Made by a program: the position numbers and the translations under genes
NCBI GenBank assembly: GCA_041582695.1
Contig: JBFIBB010000135.1
Coordinates: 1 to 9,161 of the forward strand
Length of the DNA: 9,161 nt
Direction of reading: 5' to 3'
DNA from: JAWKWH01 sp041582695
GTDB taxonomy: Bacteria > Pseudomonadota > Alphaproteobacteria > Rhizobiales > Rhizobiaceae
The notes under the pieces: model-generated
Seen by the model: only the letters and a program-made list of their open reading frames with translations
What the model was told of the DNA's origin: nothing
Database searches by the model: none
Shown: positions 5,118 to 9,161 of the stretch, piece after piece
Layout of the letters: each line of letters begins with the position of its first letter
Position numbering within the stretch: the first letter of the stretch is position 1

Positions 5118-7133
5118 ATGTCACTTTTGCAGCTTCACAGTTTCTCCGCCGGACAATGGGTTCCGCCGGGCAATGCCAAATCGGTACTGAAAAGCGCGGT
5201 AACCGGCGACGCCTTCGCCGAAATCGGCGATGCGCGGCTTGATTTTGCGGCGATGACTGATCACGCCCGCAAAGTCGGCGGCCCGGCCCTGCGCGCGATG
5301 AGTTTTCATCAACGCGCATTGGCGCTGAAAGCGCTGGCGCAATATCTCAACGAGCGCCGAGAGCTGCTTTACGAACTTTCCTATGACACCGGCACGACGA
5401 AACCCGATGCGATGATCGACATCGATGGCGGCATCGGCACGCTATTCGTCTATTCCTCCAAGGGCCGCCGCGAACTGCCAGACGACACCGTCATGATTGA
5501 TGGGGCGCGCGAACAACTTTCGCGTGGCGGCAATTTCCTCGGACAGCATGTGCTGACATCGCTGCAGGGCGTCGCCGTCCACATCAACGCATTCAATTTC
5601 CCGGTCTGGGGCATGCTGGAAAAGCTCGCGCCGACCCTGCTTGCCGGCGTCCCGGCAATCGTCAAGCCAGCTTCGGCCACCGCCTGGGTCGCCGAAGCCG
5701 CATTTCGCATGATCATCGAGTCCAGCGTGCTCCCGGAAGGCGTCGTGCAACTGATTTCCGGCTCCACCGGCGATCTCCTCGACCGACTTGGCCCTCAGGA
5801 CGTTGTGTCCTTCACCGGTTCTGCGGCGACGGCTGCCATTCTGCGGGCAAAACCGAACCTCCTCGACAACGCCGTCCGTTTCGTCGCCGAGCAGGACTCG
5901 CTCAACGCAACCATTCTCGGACCGGATGCAGAGCCGGGTTCGGCGGAATTCGATGCCCTTGTCCGCGAGGTACACCGGGAGATGACCGCCAAGGCAGGTC
6001 AGAAATGCACCGCGATCCGTCGCATTCTCGTGCCGCAAAACCGCAGCGGCGAGGTCATCGAGGCGATCAGCGACAAACTGGCGAAAACCGTTGTCGGCAA
6101 CCCGCGCGACGAGGCGACGCGCATGGGGGCGCTCGCCAGCCTGGCGCAGCGCGCCGACGTGCTGGAAAAGGCAGCGATCATCGGCGCGGAGGCCCGCCGC
6201 GTTTTCGGCGATCCCGGCGCTTTTGAAGGCAATGGCGGGGCGTTCCTTTCGCCGCTTCTGTATTGCTGCGACGATCCGGATGGTTCCGAACGTGTGCACG
6301 CAACCGAGGCGTTCGGCCCCGTCTCCACCATCATGGGCTATCGCGATCTCGATCACGCGCTGGCGCTCGCCAATCGTGGCAAGGGCTCGCTTGTCGCCTC
6401 GGTTTTCACTCATGACCCGGCTGTGGCCCGCCGTGCGGTGGAAGTATCCGGCGCCTGGCATGGAAGGCTCTATTTCGCCAACCGCGACACAGGCAAGGAG
6501 GCAACCGGCCACGGTGCGCCCCTGCCCCACATGGTTCACGGCGGACCCGGACGCGCCGGCGGCGGCGAAGAGATGGGCGGCATCCGCGGCGTCGCACACT
6601 ACATGCAGCGCACGGCGATCCAGGGCAGTCCCGACATTATCGCCGCGATCACGAAAACCTATGTCCCCGGTTCACGAACGCTGGAAAAGCCTGTTCATCC
6701 TTTCCGATTGAGGTTCCCGGAACTGGAGATTGGCCACTCCATCGAAACCGCGGCCCGCACGGTCACGATGGACGACATCGAGCATTTCGCGAATTTTACC
6801 GGCGATACCTTCTACGCCCACATGGACGAGGAGGCAGCCGCCGCCAACCCGTTTTTTCCGGGCCGCGTTGCGCATGGCTACCTGATCCTCTCCTTCGCCG
6901 CCGGCCTGTTTGTTGACCCCGATCCCGGTCCGGTGCTTGCCAATTACGGCCTCGACAACCTGCGTTTCCAGAAACCGGTTTCGCCCGGCGACACGCTCAA
7001 GGTGAGCCTGACCGCCATGCACAAGACAAGGCGCAACGACGACTATGGCGAAGTGCGCTGGCATGTCGCCGTTCGCAATCAGGAAAACGAGCAGGTGGCC
7101 GAGTACGAGCTGCTGACGATGAACGCTATGTAG
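5118..7133 (+). CDS. paaZ: Bifunctional oxepin-CoA hydrolase / 3-oxo-5,6-dehydrosuberyl-CoA semialdehyde dehydrogenase
   Basis: At 671 residues this is a full-length two-domain PaaZ. The C-terminal MaoC-type hydratase opens the oxepin-CoA ring and the N-terminal aldehyde dehydrogenase oxidises the reactive aldehyde with NADP+, before it can cyclise to a dead-end product. The dehydrogenase domain (about 1-525) shows FTGS at 232-235, Glu258 in AEQDSLN and the catalytic Cys297 in GQKCTAIRR. The hydratase domain (about 535-671) shows FTGDTFYAHMD with Asp563 and His568, then FFPGRVAHGYL. All four residues sit two positions after those known in E. coli PaaZ (Glu256, Cys295, Asp561, His566), so both activities should be intact. 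It is the second gene after the P450, and its last 8 bp overlap the end of the convergent MFS gene. Single-domain homologues exist elsewhere, but the fusion here is clear. Confidence 0.98.
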   Translation: MSLLQLHSFSAGQWVPPGNAKSVLKSAVTGDAFAEIGDARLDFAAMTDHARKVGGPALRAMSFHQRALALKALAQYLNERRELLYELSYDTGTTKPDAMIDIDGGIGTLFVYSSKGRRELPDDTVMIDGAREQLSRGGNFLGQHVLTSLQGVAVHINAFNFPVWGMLEKLAPTLLAGVPAIVKPASATAWVAEAAFRMIIESSVLPEGVVQLISGSTGDLLDRLGPQDVVSFTGSAATAAILRAKPNLLDNAVRFVAEQDSLNATILGPDAEPGSAEFDALVREVHREMTAKAGQKCTAIRRILVPQNRSGEVIEAISDKLAKTVVGNPRDEATRMGALASLAQRADVLEKAAIIGAEARRVFGDPGAFEGNGGAFLSPLLYCCDDPDGSERVHATEAFGPVSTIMGYRDLDHALALANRGKGSLVASVFTHDPAVARRAVEVSGAWHGRLYFANRDTGKEATGHGAPLPHMVHGGPGRAGGGEEMGGIRGVAHYMQRTAIQGSPDIIAAITKTYVPGSRTLEKPVHPFRLRFPELEIGHSIETAARTVTMDDIEHFANFTGDTFYAHMDEEAAAANPFFPGRVAHGYLILSFAAGLFVDPDPGPVLANYGLDNLRFQKPVSPGDTLKVSLTAMHKTRRNDDYGEVRWHVAVRNQENEQVAEYELLTMNAM

Positions 7134-8319
7134 CGGCGCGTAAACGGTCCTTGGCGCCTGCATGCCACAAGATCGTGCCGACGAGGCTCGCGAGGCAGAT
7201 GCCCAGGAGAGCCAGGCCGAAGCCGACGATGCTGGACTCTGTGAAGATGACCAGGACAGCGACGATCAGCGCTCCGCCGATCTGGCTGAACACGCCGAAG
7301 ACCGACGATGCAAAGCCGGCGATATCGCCGTGCGGATCGAGCACCAGCGACGCCGAGTTGGAATAGACGATCAGGTAGCTCGTCGAGAACATGACCATGA
7401 GCGCCGTCATGAAATAGGCGTTCATTACGCCCAGCGCCGCGCCGGCCACCACGATGCCGGAGGCGGCCACCAGCACGAAGCCGGCGGCGATCATGGCCCT
7501 CACCGTGCCGTGGGTCCGTATTAGCCGCCGGTTGGCCATCTGGCCGGCAATGATGCCGAAACCATGGACTGCGAAAAACATCGCGAAGACGAAACCGTCG
7601 ATGTCAAAATGCGCGTCGTAAATTACCGGCAAGCTCGAAATTATCAGATAGATCGCCGAGCTTGTGATTGCCGACATGACAAGAAAATGCCGGGACTGGG
7701 GATTGCCGATCATCTTTTTCGTCCGCCTCGCGATCGTGGAAATCCGCGTGGCGTCTTCGGTCGTGGCGGCCAGTGTCTCAGGCATCCGCATCAGTATGAC
7801 AATCATCGCCGCGCCATAGAGCGCGAGCACCGCGAATATCATACGCCAGTGCGACAGCTCGGCAATCACGCCGCCGGCCAGCGGCGCGACGATCGGTCCG
7901 GCAGCAAAAATTGCCGTTGCCAGCGCCAGGCTGCGCGCGAGCTCGTCGCCCGTGTTCAAATCGCGGATGATCGCCCGTGATGAAACGATCGCCGCGGCCG
8001 CGCCGAACCCCTGAAGCCCTCTTGCTGCAAGCAGCGTCTCGATACCCGGCGCGAATGCCGCCAACAGGCAACCGGCCAGGAACATCGCAAGGCCGCCCGC
8101 AAGCGCAGGCTTGCGTCCGAGCCGGTCCGACAATCCGCCCCAAACGAGCTGTCCCGCTCCCGCCGCGATCATGAAGACGGGAATAGTCCATTGCACCAGC
8201 GTCACGCTGGTCGCAAGATCGCTCACCATGGCCGGAAACGAGGGCAATGTGACATCGGTGCCAAACGCGGCCGCCGACATCAACAACCCGCAATAGACGA
8301 CGATGAAGCGTGATCGCAT
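7126..8319 (-). CDS. MFS transporter, Bcr/CflA-like, linked to pcaB
   Basis: From the ATG at 8319 the protein has 397 residues and about twelve membrane helices, split by a charged central loop at about residues 181-210. Helix 1 is followed by TDVTLPSFPAM (21-31), typical of the Bcr/CflA drug-resistance group; GGLSDRLGRKP at 61-71 is the MFS motif A between helices 2 and 3; GPIVAPLAGG at 141-150 matches motif C of drug:proton antiporters; HWRMIF follows at 158-163. The open frame extends upstream to 8430, but those extra residues lie within pcaB in another frame, have a charged Arg-rich composition and are unlike a transporter. The ATG overlaps the pcaB stop by one base (TGATG), implying translational coupling. 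Export or uptake of an aromatic acid is plausible from context; drug efflux is equally possible from the family. Confidence 0.92.
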   Translation of the reverse strand: MRSRFIVVYCGLLMSAAAFGTDVTLPSFPAMVSDLATSVTLVQWTIPVFMIAAGAGQLVWGGLSDRLGRKPALAGGLAMFLAGCLLAAFAPGIETLLAARGLQGFGAAAAIVSSRAIIRDLNTGDELARSLALATAIFAAGPIVAPLAGGVIAELSHWRMIFAVLALYGAAMIVILMRMPETLAATTEDATRISTIARRTKKMIGNPQSRHFLVMSAITSSAIYLIISSLPVIYDAHFDIDGFVFAMFFAVHGFGIIAGQMANRRLIRTHGTVRAMIAAGFVLVAASGIVVAGAALGVMNAYFMTALMVMFSTSYLIVYSNSASLVLDPHGDIAGFASSVFGVFSQIGGALIVAVLVIFTESSIVGFGLALLGICLASLVGTILWHAGAKDRLRAAT

Positions 8320-9161
8320 CAGTCGCCGGACTCGACGAAAGCGATGGACTGAAGCAGCTCGGCTGCGGTACGCAGTGCCGCGCCTGTAGCCAGAAGCATT
8401 TGCGGCAGGACCATCCATTCGAGCGTCCATGCCGAACCGGACCGTTCGTTTTCGTGCACAAGCGCGCCATGCATCGCCGCCAGCAAGGCAGCATTGAACC
8501 GCGCGAACGACACCAGGATTTCCGCGCCGACCGGATTGACCTTGTGCGGCATGGCCGAGGAACCACCACCGCGGCTGATTTCGATCTCGTCCATCTCCTG
8601 TTGGGCGAAAAGGGCAATATCAGCGCCGATCTTGCCCAGGCTTCCGGTCACCAGCGACAGCCAGTTGGCAAGCTCGGCCTCGGCGTCCCGTTCGTTGTGC
8701 CGGGCCTGGCTGCAGACACCAAGACCGAGTCGTATGGCCATCCGTGCCATGACGGCCTCGCCCTTGTCTCCGAGCTTGTCGGGCGAACCAACCGGCCCGC
8801 CAAGATGCACAATTCCGATACCGGCGCGGACATTGGCCAGACGCTCCCGGTGACGCACGAGCGGCGCGCGCCAACTGGCGATCTTGCGGGAAACCTTGAC
8901 TGGAAGCGCCGACTGCATGCGCGTATGCGCCATCACGGTCTTCTGCCCGTCGCGACGGTTGATATCCTCGAGCTGACCGATAACCGCCTCCAGGCGACTG
9001 TCGAGAATATCGAGGGCCGCCACCGCGCGCATGGCAAATGAGGTGTCGATCACGTCCTGGCTGGTTGCGCCGAAATGCAGTTCCTTCCCGGCCTTCTCGT
9101 CGAGGCTGCTGCGGATTTGCGCCAGCAGGCCGGGCACGACGACGCCGTCGCGGGCCGTGGC
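8319..9161 (-). CDS. pcaB: 3-carboxy-cis,cis-muconate cycloisomerase, 5'-truncated by window edge
   Basis: The frame is open from the right edge to a TGA at 8321-8319; 280 residues are visible and the N-terminus is outside. PcaB converts 3-carboxy-cis,cis-muconate to 4-carboxymuconolactone in the protocatechuate branch of the beta-ketoadipate pathway. It belongs to the fumarase/aspartase superfamily. The fragment begins with ATARDGVVVPGL, then FGATSQDVIDT (a conserved superfamily active-site region), HTRMQSALP, and the superfamily signature GSSAMPHKVNP with the flexible catalytic Ser loop. It ends soon after the last helix pair (SIAFVESGD), so it lacks the long C-terminal domain of the roughly 450-residue Pseudomonas enzyme; shorter forms of about 350 residues are known in Agrobacterium-type bacteria. 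In relatives pcaB often ends a pcaDCHGB operon, and the rest would lie to the right. Adenylosuccinate lyase is excluded by the PcaB-specific motifs and size. Confidence 0.93.
   Translation of the reverse strand, partial: ATARDGVVVPGLLAQIRSSLDEKAGKELHFGATSQDVIDTSFAMRAVAALDILDSRLEAVIGQLEDINRRDGQKTVMAHTRMQSALPVKVSRKIASWRAPLVRHRERLANVRAGIGIVHLGGPVGSPDKLGDKGEAVMARMAIRLGLGVCSQARHNERDAEAELANWLSLVTGSLGKIGADIALFAQQEMDEIEISRGGGSSAMPHKVNPVGAEILVSFARFNAALLAAMHGALVHENERSGSAWTLEWMVLPQMLLATGAALRTAAELLQSIAFVESGD

Noticed and set aside
5442..6599. Leftward open frame of 385 codons opposite paaZ
   Set aside because: PaaZ is intact across the whole region with its catalytic residues in place; the opposite frame has no recognisable domain.
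8320..8430. N-terminal extension of the MFS transporter by 37 residues
   Set aside because: It falls inside pcaB in another frame and is Arg-rich and hydrophilic; the ATG at 8319 gives a normal first helix and a TGATG overlap.

Overview
The window looks like a chromosomal segment of a GC-rich alphaproteobacterium, most likely a member of the Rhizobiales (Hyphomicrobiales). The protein sequences, the codon use and an inverted pair of C-rich palindromic repeats of a type common in Rhizobiales genomes all point that way; genus cannot be settled by eye. Coding density is high. I see no rRNA, tRNA, CRISPR array, transposase or integrase, and no gene-free stretch longer than about 230 bases.

Layout, left to right. 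(1) Positions 1-583 (+) are the 3' part of tryptophan 2,3-dioxygenase (kynA), followed by a small four-helix membrane protein of unknown function (646-1029, +). (2) A TetR-family repressor gene (1173-1775, -) lies convergent to it. (3) Positions 1776-2001 form a structured intergenic region: a hairpin that overlaps the ribosome-binding region of the tetR gene, and two inverted copies of a two-hairpin palindromic repeat. (4) paaK (2002-3312, -) and paaI (3348-3782, -) form a leftward operon, phenylacetate-CoA ligase and a hotdog-fold thioesterase. (5) A 107-bp divergent promoter region (3783-3889) carries a perfect 12-bp palindrome set between a plausible -35/-10 pair; it is the best candidate operator for the TetR protein. 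(6) A cytochrome P450 gene (3890-5101, +) and paaZ (5118-7133, +) form a rightward operon, 16 bp apart. (7) A Bcr/CflA-like MFS transporter (7126-8319, -) overlaps the end of paaZ tail to tail by 8 bp and is coupled by a one-base stop/start overlap to pcaB (8319 to the right edge, -).

Taken together the window is a cluster of aromatic catabolism genes. PaaK activates phenylacetate to phenylacetyl-CoA, PaaI is the proofreading thioesterase that recovers CoA from dead-end thioesters, and PaaZ opens the oxepin-CoA ring and oxidises the resulting aldehyde. PcaB belongs to the protocatechuate branch of the beta-ketoadipate pathway, which meets the phenylacetate pathway at 3-oxoadipyl-CoA. KynA opens the indole ring of tryptophan. 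The ring-epoxidase genes paaABCDE and the lower-pathway genes paaFGHJ are not in the window and cannot be directly beyond paaZ on the same strand, since the MFS/pcaB unit intervenes. The oddest element is the P450 in the first position of the paaZ operon; a P450 is not part of the textbook phenylacetate pathway and may feed it or act beside it.
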